The position numbers and the translations under genes were made by a program. A DNA stretch of 64,000 nt from Cyanophora paradoxa. Taxonomy: Eukaryota > Glaucocystophyceae > Cyanophorales > Cyanophoraceae. The first letter of the stretch is position 1. The number at the start of each line of letters is the position of its first letter. The notes beneath the pieces are model-generated. The model saw only the letters and a program-made list of their open reading frames with translations, was not told where the DNA came from and did no database searches. Shown here piece after piece: positions 31,656-41,785 of this stretch. Where the stretch lies: the NCBI GenBank assembly GCA_004431415.1, contig QPMI01000593.1:62001-126000 (forward strand), read 5' to 3'.

Positions 31656-33055
31656 TAGCTAAGGCCACTCTTGCGGCCCTCGGTGGGGCCTCCCCCAGCG
31701 GCCGCGCGAGCGCGGCCATTGGGGGGGTGGGGTTGGGGGTGGGGAGCTGGGGCCGGAGAGTTTATTGGGGCAGGGCCCCGGAGGATTTATTGCGCACCGC
31801 CTCTGCGGTGCGAGCGCCGCCGGGCGCGGGGCCCCCGGGGGAGGGTTGGGGCCCCCCATCCGGCGGCGGGTCCCGCCTGCAGGCTGCCAGCGGCGTGGCA
31901 GCCTGCACCTGCGCGGGCGGGACCGGACCTGGCGCGGGCAGGCAGGCCACGCCGAGGGCCTGCTCTCCTCCAGGAGTGGGCCTCTCAAGCGCGAGCGTGG
32001 CGTCAGCCGGCGCGCGCGGGCAGGGAGTGCACACTTTGGGCTCAGGGTCTGTAGCCCAGCGGGGAGAGGCCGAAGATGAGGAGGGACTGGATGAGGTCGC
32101 CGCGGTGGAGCAGGGGTGGTACCTTGGGGCAGAGAAGGGGGTACGGGGCTCGGTGGAGGCGGCGGTGACGGCCCAGGGGTGTAGGCAGAGGGGACATCGG
32201 TCTGGGGGCGGGAGTGCCTCGGGGTGGAGCTGGCGCGCGCGGGCGGAAAACTCGAATGGGGGCGGTGGTGCGGGGACCGAGGGCGGTGCCGGCGGTGGTG
32301 GGGGGCCCGGCGGCGGGGGCGCGGGGCTGGCGGGCGGGGGCCGGTCTTGCAGTTCGACGGGTGACGGCGGTGTGGGGGGTCAGAGAGGCTCGCCGAGGCG
32401 GGGGGTCCGGGGGGGGCGGTCCTGTGGATCAGGGGCTGGGACAGCCGGACCTGCACGTCGGGCTCCGCGGTCTCCACGTGCAAGAAGATTGTTGCGGGCG
32501 GAGGTGAAGCCGGCCGAGTCACGGAGGGCGGCCAGCTCACGCTCGCGGCGCGTGAGGCGGCGGGTAGCGGGGCTGGGCTGCGGGGAGGGGAGGAGGCTGG
32601 GGTGTGGGGGGAGGGGCTGGGGGAAGGGGGGGGAGACGGGGCCGGGGGACGGTGGAGGGGCCGGTCGGGCGGGCGAGGGGGAGGGGGCCGGGGGTGGCGG
32701 AGGGTCCGCTGGGGGCGGGGGCGGCGGGGAGTCCGGAGGGGGAGGGGGCGTACCCGTTGTTCCCGTTGTTCACGTACGTGACCGTCGAGCCGAACTCTAT
32801 GATGCCTACAACCTGCCAAACGCAGAGTCGGCTCGAGAGAAGCTGGCCCCGATTCTCCGCTGGCTCCAGCTCGAGCGCCGGGAACGCAACCTCCCCTCAG
32901 ACGACCCCACCGCCTGGCCGCTTGCATCGGCCACCAGGTACCCCATCCCCGAACAACGGGACCGCTTCAGCTTATTTGAGCGCAGTGTATGTGCGTGGCC
33001 CGTGCCACGGTGGGCCGTGGGGGGGGGGTCGGGGGCGGGGGGCAGCCCTTGCTAA
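31656..33055 (+). other. GC-rich island with Gly-rich ORF, coding status doubtful
   Basis: A sharply bounded GC island sits inside AT-rich spacer. The plus strand carries a 442-codon Gly-rich ORF (31,727-33,055). Its last quarter looks like ordinary protein: VHVRDRRAELYDAYNLPNAE, ILRWLQLERRERNLPSDDP and RYPIPEQRDRFSLFERS. The minus strand carries long Pro-rich frames, one with CPLCLHPW. No known domain is visible. It could be part of an inserted element, a degenerate gene, or a gene with unrecognised introns. Confidence 0.3.
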
Positions 33056-34388
33056 AGGCCGCCGCGCTAATAAAGCTCTCAGCGCCAAGTGGCCAAAGGT
33101 AATATAAAGGTAATATACTAGGTAATATAAAGCGGCCAAAACCCCGGACTAATAAATATTTCAGACTAATAAAGTTTTGCATCCTACAGTAGTAAAGCGC
33201 AAATCGGGCCCTTTGCCAAGTTGGAAGTTAACTACAACTTGGAACGCGCTAATTTGTGACGTCGACGCGGTATTTACCGTAAAACACAATAATATGAGTC
33301 TTATTATATGACGGTCAAATTTATGTCGTTTTAAAACCGGATCCTTCTCTATGCGAAATATGAGTCATTATATGACGTCCCCAAATTATGTCGGCATGAA
33401 ATTTTCAGGCGCTTGTATGGGACGGTAAATTTGATGGGGTACCACCGTACCACTGAGCGTGCCCTACTATGACGTTCCCAAATTATGTCGTTATCTCACG
33501 CGTGAGAGGCGACATAATTCGGGGATGACATAATAAAGTACAGACCTTAATATTCTGCATTACGGTAAGTCTTACGTTTACACGGTAGTTCAACGGGAAC
33601 TTCAACGGTAAGTTCAACCGTCTTCAACGTGAATTCGAACGGCCCCGGTTCCAATCGCGGATTCGCCTGCAGCTGATCGATATCATGATCATAATTAGCG
33701 ATTAATAGCGAACATACCTTGGACTTCATTTGTTTTTTTCTCTTTCCGGATCGCCGCGGCGCCGGCGCGCCCGGCCCTTTTCGATCGGATGGGGCTGAAT
33801 CAATCAGAATCACGAAGCGTCGACGTCGACGTCGAACTCTCGAAGTCTTCGTAGCATCGAACGCTTGAACTTGATTCGATCATTTAATTATGAAATCAAC
33901 TGTAAGTGTCAAATTCACTGCCTCTGCAATACATGCGTAGTTTTTCCACGCTTGGGTACGTGAAAACAATCTTGAGCTTCCGCGCGTGGCACTATAAATA
34001 CCGCGCTTGCTGAATTACCGCGGTACCAAATTACCGCGCCGAAATCTTGACTTACCGCGGTATTTTGGCTCTGCGCATGCGGTAATATATCCTGCTGTCA
34101 AGTTGCTCCATACAGTACCCCCCGCAACCCCGCAACAAGGCTGAAAATTGTAAAACGCTGGAATTGCCAAGTTGGTACCGCGGTATTCTGGCCATGCATG
34201 GCCACCTTCGAATTCGGGTCAGGGACCCAGGGTCGACGTTTACCGTAGTACATTAATGCCGCGGTAATACGTATACCGGTATTATAGAGTCAGTGACGAT
34301 CGACTCATTGACGATCGACTCATGATCATTGACACTCATTGTCGAGTCATGATGAGTGATCACAGTCGACAGGTCACAGTGACATCAC
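33056..34388. other. Repeat-rich spacer
   Basis: There is no supported gene. It holds fragments related to the inverted-repeat elements at 34.7 and 49.8 kb (aaagcgcaaatcgggccc at about 33,195; gaacgcgctaatttgtgacg at about 33,242), several TATGACG...ATTATGTCG ends at 33,306-33,532, and many taccgcggtatt words at about 34,010-34,290. A tandem gatcgactcattgac motif lies at about 34,300-34,330. Confidence 0.4.
33468..33532. repeat. 65 bp inverted-repeat element
   Basis: The left arm begins TATGACGTTCCCAAATTATG. The right arm is its reverse complement with four mismatches in 23 positions (CGACATAATTCGGGGATGAC then ATA). The loop contains the palindrome ctcacgcgtgag. Similar left ends occur at about 33,306 and 33,375, so this looks like a small family of foldback elements. 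Confidence 0.5.
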
Positions 34389-34495
34389 TGATTCATGCAT
34401 GGGATTCATGGCCGCATCAGTGATTCATGCATGGGATTCACTGTCTGCACGTGTGAAAAATGCATCACTGATTCATCAATGGGATTCATGGCCGC
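34389..34495. repeat. Short tandem repeat, about 32 bp unit
   Basis: TGATTCATGCATGGGATTCA occurs at 34,389 and 34,421, and a variant (tgattcatcaatgggattca) at 34,469. The first and third copies are followed by tggccgc. The ORFs that cross it have no other support. Confidence 0.6.
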
Positions 34496-34499
34496 GGGC

Positions 34500-34680
34500 A
34501 TGCGCGCGCCGCGCGCGCGCCGCCGGCCCGCCGCCGGCCCGCCGGCCGTGCGCGCGCGCGCGCGGCGCGCGCGCGCCCGGCGCCCGAGCCGGCCGGGGGG
34601 GCCGGCGCGCCGCCGGCGCCGGCGCCGCGCCGCCGGCCGGCCCGCCGGGCCGGCCCGGCCCGGCCGGCGCCGCGCGCTCA
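34500..34680. repeat. CpG-rich self-complementary tract
   Basis: About 180 bp are composed almost only of gcgcgc, ccggcc and ggcgcc words, with no coding frame of interest. It directly abuts the inverted-repeat element at 34,684. It could form strong secondary structure or be a collapsed low-complexity repeat. Confidence 0.5.
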
Positions 34681-34683
34681 CTA

Positions 34684-34922
34684 CTACCGTAGACGACTTA
34701 AATACCGCGCCACATATTACCGCGTTCTAAAATTTCGCGCTACCAAATTACCGCGTTACCGCGCTACCAAATTACCGCGTTCCATCGTCTTCGAAAATGT
34801 ATTATTTGTTAGCAAAGGGGGTAATACTGCGCTACCAAATTACTGCGTTCTAAAAATTTTGAGCGCGGTAATTTGGCAGCGCGGTAGTTAAGTCAGCGCG
34901 GTATATAAGTCGTCTACGGTAG
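34684..34922. mobile_element. 239 bp MITE-like inverted-repeat element, copy 1
   Basis: The ends are perfect 17 bp inverted repeats (CTACCGTAGACGACTTA), extending to 27 bp with one mismatch into tataccgcgc. The interior repeats 'taccaaattaccgcg' in both orientations, so most of the element could fold on itself. A near-identical interior occurs in the opposite orientation at 49.8-50.0 kb. No open reading frame is present, so it would be non-autonomous. Confidence 0.7.
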
Positions 34923-37719
34923 CCTAGTAGTAGTACTGTGAGACTGTGTGAGTCAGCGCTAGCGCTAGGCGCCGCTATAGCTAGCCGTTGTAGCGGCTGC
35001 ACTGCGGCATGCCGCCGATGCCGGCGCCGCGCCCACTGGGCCAGCTGCAGGCTGCAGCTGCAGCCTGCAGGCTGCGGGCCTGCGGCCTGGCCGGGCTATA
35101 ATTATAAGCGCTGGCTGCGCGCATGCGCGCGCCGCGCGCTCGGAGCTCGCGACTCGCGAGACTCGCGATCGGCGCTGCAGGCTGCAGCTGCTAGCCGCGC
35201 CTAGCCTAGTAGCGCTAGCGCTGGAACTAGTAGCGCTAGCGCTGGAACTAGAGCTTCGGAAGCACGTGCACGGTACACGGTACACCGTACACATGCGCAT
35301 GCACATCGCCTCGGCCTGCGCATGCGCAGTGCGCAGTGCGCACTGCGGGCCAGTCTGCGGCACACTGTGCCAGTACGTACCACCGTGTGGCACTGTACCA
35401 GTAGTACGTACTACGTAGTACGTACCCATGCCACTGGGCCAGTTACTAAGTTACAGCCTGGCAGGCTTACGTAGCGCACTGCCAGGCTGCGCAGCAGCGC
35501 TCATGGCCTGGCAGCGGCTAGCGGAAGCGCGCTAGCCCAGCGTTAGCTATCAGGCAACTGCAGCACTGCCAATGCAGCAGCAGCAGCGCTAGCATGCGCG
35601 CTTGCAGCGCAGCGCTGATCGCGATCATGATCATCGGATCGCCTGCCAGGCTGGTCTGAGCAAATTTAGCGAACTCGGAAAGCTGCGTATCGGCGAAACA
35701 CGACATCCGATTCCGTGGTAGTATACGTAGATTCCGTACGCGTATCATCGAATGCCAGTCCGACATGCGTAGCATTGCGTACCACGGACCTGCAGCTGTC
35801 TACGGTACGTCCACGCGCCGCGTGTGACGCGCGGCCGTCGCCGAGTCGGATCGCGATCGGCCCGGCGCCCATGATACTATCATAGTATGATATATATGGC
35901 CGCCGGGCCAGCGCTCGCGATCGCCGCGCACGGGCCGTTGAACTGCCGTGCACCGTGCACGATATCCCGGAGTCCATACACCGTGATACACGTAGCCAGA
36001 TCCAGAGTCTAGGCTGCTACTAGGCCTAGCTATAGCGCTAGCCTAGTAGTAGGCGCAGGTGCGGCTGTACATACATGTGCTGCAAGGCCCGGCCGCCGGG
36101 CCGCCTGCATGTTTCGGCATAAACAACGTTGACGCGCATGCGCAGCGGCGCACGCGGCGCGCTCATGATCAGCGGCGGCGGCATGCTCATAGCAGTTCCG
36201 GTGACCCCTTTCTCTGCATCTCTTCATGCCTAGCTGTAGGCTTAGATCTGCTCTAGACCGCTGCGCCCGCGGCGGGCGGCCTCGCGATCGGAATGTCACT
36301 GAGTCATCGCGCCGCTACAGGTATAGAATTCGAAGCCCCACGGTCGGAATACGCGTTGGAGGTCATCACTGTAGTCTGTAGCACATCTGCGGTTCAAAAT
36401 CACGGCGACTCTTCCGGGAAGTCGCTGAGTGTACATCTGTAAGGCCCGCGCTGCAGCCTGCAGCCGCTGAGCCATACTGTAGTATCGCACATTGTACAAC
36501 GGCCCGCGACCGGCGTATCGGACCAGCGAAAGCCTCTGAACCCGCGCGACAGCGATATCGCCGATCGATCCAGCTGCAGGATTACGAGTACTGCCCGTTC
36601 CCTTCGACGGCTGCGCCACACATGTGCGACGGCGGACGCATATAGTTCGGCTCTGCAGCTGATCGTGACCACGTACATAACGACCGTGCACATCAAAGTG
36701 TGCCGTCTTTTCGAGCTCTGAGTCATGATCGGATTCGACGTGCCCATCTGCCGGTGAGCTGCACATGTTGCAAATGTTCGCAATCATCTTTCGAATTCTG
36801 CGCTCATGTACGGCGCGGCCTTGGTGGGTTTTGCGCAGAAGCTAAGCGCGTATATATACGGATGCACATGAATTCCTAACCGGCGAACGTGAACGGGGAT
36901 TTCGAATTCCGACTCGCGATCGTGCGTAGGTTGCAATTGAAATATTGCAATTGTTGCGGCTTCTCTTGATCATGATTGATCGCCGGTTGTCACAGACAGC
37001 GTATACGTATTCAATTTTAGTATTTGCATCGAAGTACAACACATTGATCTCCCTACGCCTGGTGAGTGTTCTATTTGGTTCGTTCGTTATCGGCTGTGCG
37101 GATTTAGAGCTTGATACTATATATGGTAATGGTCATAGATCTATATGTACATACTAGATCTAGACCGTCGACTCCGGGCAAATTGAACTTTCGCTATCGC
37201 CGCTAAGTCATCGAGGCAAATTAAACAATCGTGAGCCTCGAGATGAGCCGTTGAACGCATGGCTAGCGCTGCGGACGCTTGCACTGCGGCCGCGGTGGGA
37301 CGTCACAAAAATAACAAAGACGCCGAAGCACACATGCTTCTGCCGGGCCGGATCTCGTCGCAAAAGCTTGTGGAGCCCTATGTATACATACGCCGCTGAT
37401 CAAATCAGAATCGGCAGGTGTCACAGTGTCGGGGTGCAATCGCGACACGTACCGCCAAGATAGCGATGAGCGGTGGTGTCCCAAGAAACGGAGGGGCGGC
37501 GCCTAGCGATCCCAGCCGTGGTCTGCCGCCCGGATGCGATTCCGAGCCATTCGAATCTATTGTGAACGTCAAAGAAGGGTGCGCATACGCGCCATCGCCC
37601 ACAATCATAAGCGACGCATATACAAGCTGAAGCTTCTATTTGAAAAGAATCTAGAGTGCCACTGAGCGCACATGTAATCGCGTTTCGTCAAAGCTTACCG
37701 TTAAGCGTTTTAAGTTTAC
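34923..37719. other. Gene-poor spacer rich in palindromic words
   Basis: I see no supported gene. Overlapping ORFs on both strands (for example 34,965-35,429 and 36,296-36,787, minus) lack domains and the third-position GC bias of real exons here. Short palindromes (ctagcgctag, ctgcagctgcag, gcctggcaggc, tgatcatgatca, gcatgcgcatgc) are dense. A 21 bp tandem pair lies at 35,206-35,247. Confidence 0.4.
35206..35247. repeat. 21 bp unit repeated twice
   Basis: The unit ctagtagcgctagcgctgga plus a is repeated exactly twice in tandem and is itself rich in the palindrome tagcgcta. A third partial copy starts immediately after (ctagagc). Confidence 0.65.
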
Positions 37720-40209
37720 GTGCGCGTACGGTCGACGTACGCGTCGACCTGCGCGACGGTCGCCTTGATCATGAATCGCATGAATCGCGTCATGGATGCT
37801 GACCACGGCCTCCATATCCGCAGGGCTTCAGATGGAAAGACCGCAGCAGCCGCTGCAGGGCCGCGCGGCCGCGCGCACGCGGCACCAGCACTGCCGCTCA
37901 ACTTCCCGCGGGTCAGCGCGGGCGTCGAGGTGGAGCTCCTACCGACGTCGCCGCCGGGCCTGCCGCCCCCATCGCCCCTCGAGCCAGCCGTTAGCTTCCG
38001 TTCGGCCGCCTCTCGGCCCGTGCAGATGCCGCCCGCCACCGACCGCCCCATCGATCCCGGACCCATCCTCGCCCCCTTTGAATACCAACCCTCGCCATCC
38101 CCGATCTCCAGTTCCTTGCCCAGCTGCAGCCCCCCGGGCGGATCCGAAAGCTCCAGCTCGACGCGGGGCTCCGCATCCGGATCTGGATCCGGAGGCGCTC
38201 GGCCCCAGGACCCGCCGGAGCTACCTTCCATATCCGCCCTCCAGCTGATCGCGTTCCGATCGTCTTCGAACGTTCCCCGCACCGGTAACGACGCCGCCGC
38301 GTCGAATTCAGGCCCAACCGGCCCTCTAGATTCAAGTCTGCCGCGAGGTGCGCATGCGTCCGACGGTTGAAGCTAAAGAGGAAGCTAAAGAAGCGGCGAC
38401 GGTTAAAGAAGAAAGAAAAAGCCGCATAAAACAATCGCCTGCGTATGTAAACCAATGAACACATCCTACTCACGATTGCCATCGCTTGCTCGCTTCAGCT
38501 TGTTCGCTGACGCACGTCCTCAGGGCAGCATTCTCAGCCGGACCCGCGGGCGGCGCCTGCGCGGGGACCCGCGCTCCTTTCCGCGGGCAGCCCCGCGGCC
38601 GCGCCCGGTGGCCATGACCTCCTCGGCTCTATGGGACCCGCCCCATTCCCCTCGGCGACCGGGCCCGCCCCCGTCTCGGACGGCCCGTGGCGTGTGTGGA
38701 GCAGCGGTAGCGCGCTGCGACCCGCGGCTGCGGCCGCGCCCGCAGGCCCGCGGCTGCCTCCGCCCCACGAGCTGCTGGCGGGAGCGAGCCGCCTCTCCAA
38801 CTTCCCGCAGCCGCCGCCGTTTGCCAGCAGCCCCGTGAACCTCAGCGTCGCCCTCCCGAGCGCGGGCGTAAACCGTCCCTCCGAGTGGCCGCAGGCGCAG
38901 GCGTACGCGTGGAGCCCGTCGCTGAGCAGCAGCGCGAGCCCCCCGGCCGCCACGCCCCCCTACGGATCCGCAGCCGCTGCCGCCATGTACGGCCCGCCCG
39001 CCGCCGCCTTGAGCTCGGGGCCCGCGGCCGGCTCGGGCGTCGCCCGCGCCGCGGCCTCGGCCGCCCGGGCCCGCGCGGCGGCCCGCGGCCCCGGCCGCCT
39101 ACGGTGCGCGTTCATGATCAGCCGCGGCTGCCCCCGCGCGCAGCTGAGTTCGAGCGCGCAGATCGCGGTCCCTGTCCGCGGCGACGCGGCGAGGACGACC
39201 GCCGCCGGCCGGCGAGGCCTCCGCCTCGCGCCGCCGCTCGCGCTCCCTCTCCACATCGAACTCGGGCTCCGGCTCCGCCCCCAGCTCCGGCCACGGCTCG
39301 GACCCGGAGGCCGAGCCGGCCGCCAAAGGCCCCTCGGCCGCCTTCTTCTTCGCCCCCGCGCTGCAGCCGCAGCTCTCCCCGCACTCGACGGGTGCGCATG
39401 CGCATCTCCCTCCAATGCGGCGCCGACGTCGCAGAGGCCCGGGCCCCACCGCTCACACTCTCGCCCGCTGCTCTGCGGGCAGGCTCGGGATCGAGCGCGA
39501 GCCGCTCGGAGAGCGCCGGCTCCTCTAGGTCGCAGGGGCGGGCCCGCGCCTCCGCCCGGCCGGTGCGCCCGACCCGCGCCTTGCCCACGCGCGTCAACGT
39601 CGACGGCGGCGCCTCATGACGTGCCTGCCCCGCAGCGCGAGCGGGGCGCCCTCGGGGGGCGCGGGAGCTCCCGCGGGCGCCGCCGCATGTCCAACGACGG
39701 GGACCAGAAGCGGTCGCCCATGGATGCGACGGGCGCCGGCCCCGGCCCCGGCGCCGAGGACGCGCCGGCGCCCGGACCCTCCTCGAGCTCGCGGTCGCCA
39801 CTCGCGATCGACGGTCGGGATCGCGATCGCGAACCCGGCTCGCCTGCGGCGGGGGTACCGGTGCCCGTGCCGCCCTGGGCCCCCTCGGGCGCCGTCCGCG
39901 CGGGGGGTATCGGGTCCCTCCTTGGCTTCCAAGGGCTCGTGCCCGGGCCCCTACCGGACCTCTGGATCCCCCTTGGCGCGTACCCCCCGCTCCCCCCGCC
40001 GGACCCGTACCCATACGGTGCTGCCGCGCCCCATCCGGCGCCCGTCGGAGCCCCCTGGTCGGGTGCAGGTCTCCTTCTGGCCCCCCTCGCCTCCGTTGCT
40101 TTTCTGACCAGGGGCCATGCGCAGAAAGGAGCGGCGGGATTCCCCCTCCTCCCCCTCCTCCACCTCCTCCCCGACCTTGAGGCCAACCGCACCCCCCGCC
40201 GGACCGTAA
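37720..40209 (+). CDS. Ser/Pro/Arg-rich low-complexity protein
   Basis: Six exons (37,720-38,347; 38,524-39,103; 39,162-39,391; 39,483-39,592; 39,636-40,062; 40,112-40,209) splice in one frame; four introns start GTGCG or GTGCA and one GTCAA, and all end CAG. The start could also be the internal ATG at 37,792. The protein is disordered: LPTSPPGLPPPSPLEPAVSF, VWSSGSALRP, an Arg/Ser region (SRRRSRSLSTSNSGSGSAPS), RRRMSNDGDQKRSPMD, VPVPVPPWAPSGAVRAGGIG, and a C-terminus MRRKERRDSPSSPSSTSS. It has no recognised domain. RS and Pro/Gly-rich composition would suit an RNA-processing or nuclear scaffold protein, but that is inference only. All five introns preserve phase, which supports the structure. 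Confidence 0.62.
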
Positions 40210-41785
40210 CGTCATATCTATACACACACGCATAGTTCTAGTCTTCTTTGACTCTTTCTTCTGTTGTGCTATTCTTCGAATCGAATGTAGATACCCGAAT
40301 GTAGATACCCGAATGTAGATACCCGAATGTAGATACCCGCATAAGCTAGCTGATGAATCAAGAGATAGCTTCATGGTGCTTTATCGATGTTTTAGTTACT
40401 TCTCTGATTATAGATGCAGCCTTTAGATCGCTTTATTTGCCGCTAATGTTATTGAATCCAATTGCAATCGCCGAGTGTAGTGCGCATATGCATGCCACAG
40501 TGCATGTGCCATATTGTAAGTAGAATTCGAACGTTTTATTTTATGGTGTATGCCACCAGCTGCAGGCGCGGTCCTAGGCCGACGTCGAGCTCAGCGGCTC
40601 GAAATCTTTCCACACGTTTGAGGGCGCCTAGGTCGACGCGTACGTCCTTTTATTGATTCTCTGCGCTCTTTCGCTGCCAAGCTGCGTTTACTAGTACTGG
40701 ACTTTTTGTTGATCAGTCTCTCATTCACGTGTAGCCAACTGCAGTGTAGCCATCGATATCGGGATATATAGCCTAGAAGTAGATCTAGATGAGCTGTTCG
40801 TGTCCAGATTTAGATCGAAGTCAAATTCAGAACACCGACACTCGAAAGAAAAGCGTAGAAGTCTTCAAGGCTTTGGCTAGCTAGCTTGAATTTTATAATT
40901 AGCCAGGTCCCTTAAGTCGGGCCTGTTTCTCCGAGCGCAATATAGATTGCAAGCTCGAATCGCTTTCAACTTTTTGGCACCTTCGTTATCTCATCGCGAT
41001 CGCCTTCTGTGTTATTTACGTGAACGACCATCGGATCACCGCGTGTTGTACGGTAGTTCGATTCCGGATCCGCCACTACAAATTGTGGTTTCCGAGCTTT
41101 TATGAGCTTTTATGATTAGAGTCACTGAGTTGCTTAAGCTAAATCTGAAACCTCTGAGCATATGACTAATATTTTTTTTGAGACACTACGGTGGGGCGAA
41201 CCTTGGTTCGCTTACATAATTAATTACCCATGATCATATGCATGATCAGCCTGGCAGGCTTTAAGCTTTGAGCTATGAGGTTAACGTTCGAATTCGAATT
41301 CGCGTCGACGTCATTGCGCATGCAATTGATCATGATCATGAAATCATGATCGATATATGTCGACGTCGCGAGAGACATGCATGTATATGCAGCCGCTGGG
41401 CTGTGATCATGATGCAGGGTGGCTCAGTCTGGCAGCTGCGCATACAGGGCTGAGCCTTCGATCGCGAGCCAGGGCTGTAACTTTGTGAATTAATTATTAC
41501 TAGTTACACGGTTCTAGACATGGGTAGAAAACGCGACAGCACGACATGCGCGTTCGCATGTGAGAACACGGGCGGGCGGAGCGCGAGCGATAGGCTATCG
41601 ATATAAATACCATGAAAACTGATCTGCATAAACACGAGGTGAAATGGCGAACGAGCTAGAAATACACAAGCGCTCTCTAGATCTGTCACAGAAGCGCTCT
41701 AGAAAGAAAAGAACAAAATTGTACGCGAGCGAGGGCGAAAAGGAGAGCCGTGGATGTCGAAAGCGGGCGAAAGACGGGTACAGAT
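40210..41785. other. AT-rich intergenic spacer
   Basis: There is no supported gene. It contains the 14 bp tandem repeat at 40,283-40,338 and many GATC/CATG palindromes (for example tgatcatgatcatgaaatcatgatcg at about 41,328). It probably holds the 3' ends of the two convergent flanking genes. Confidence 0.4.
40283..40338. repeat. 14 bp tandem repeat, four copies
   Basis: GAATGTAGATACCC is repeated four times without change. It lies 74 bp after the stop of the low-complexity protein gene, so possibly in its 3' untranslated region. Confidence 0.8.

Noticed and set aside
35000-37700. CRISPR-like or bacterial features
   Set aside because: Repeats are irregular palindromes without equal spacers; introns and domain types show the DNA is eukaryotic.
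41040-41080. A tRNA-like T-loop word (gttcgattccgga)
   Set aside because: No matching acceptor, D or anticodon arms could be found around it.
41595-41785. Extension of the ARM-like protein to a stop at 41,595
   Set aside because: A GTGCG donor and a CGCAG acceptor give a better last exon ending TTPRVKA at 41,786; the unspliced extension is hydrophobic spacer sequence.
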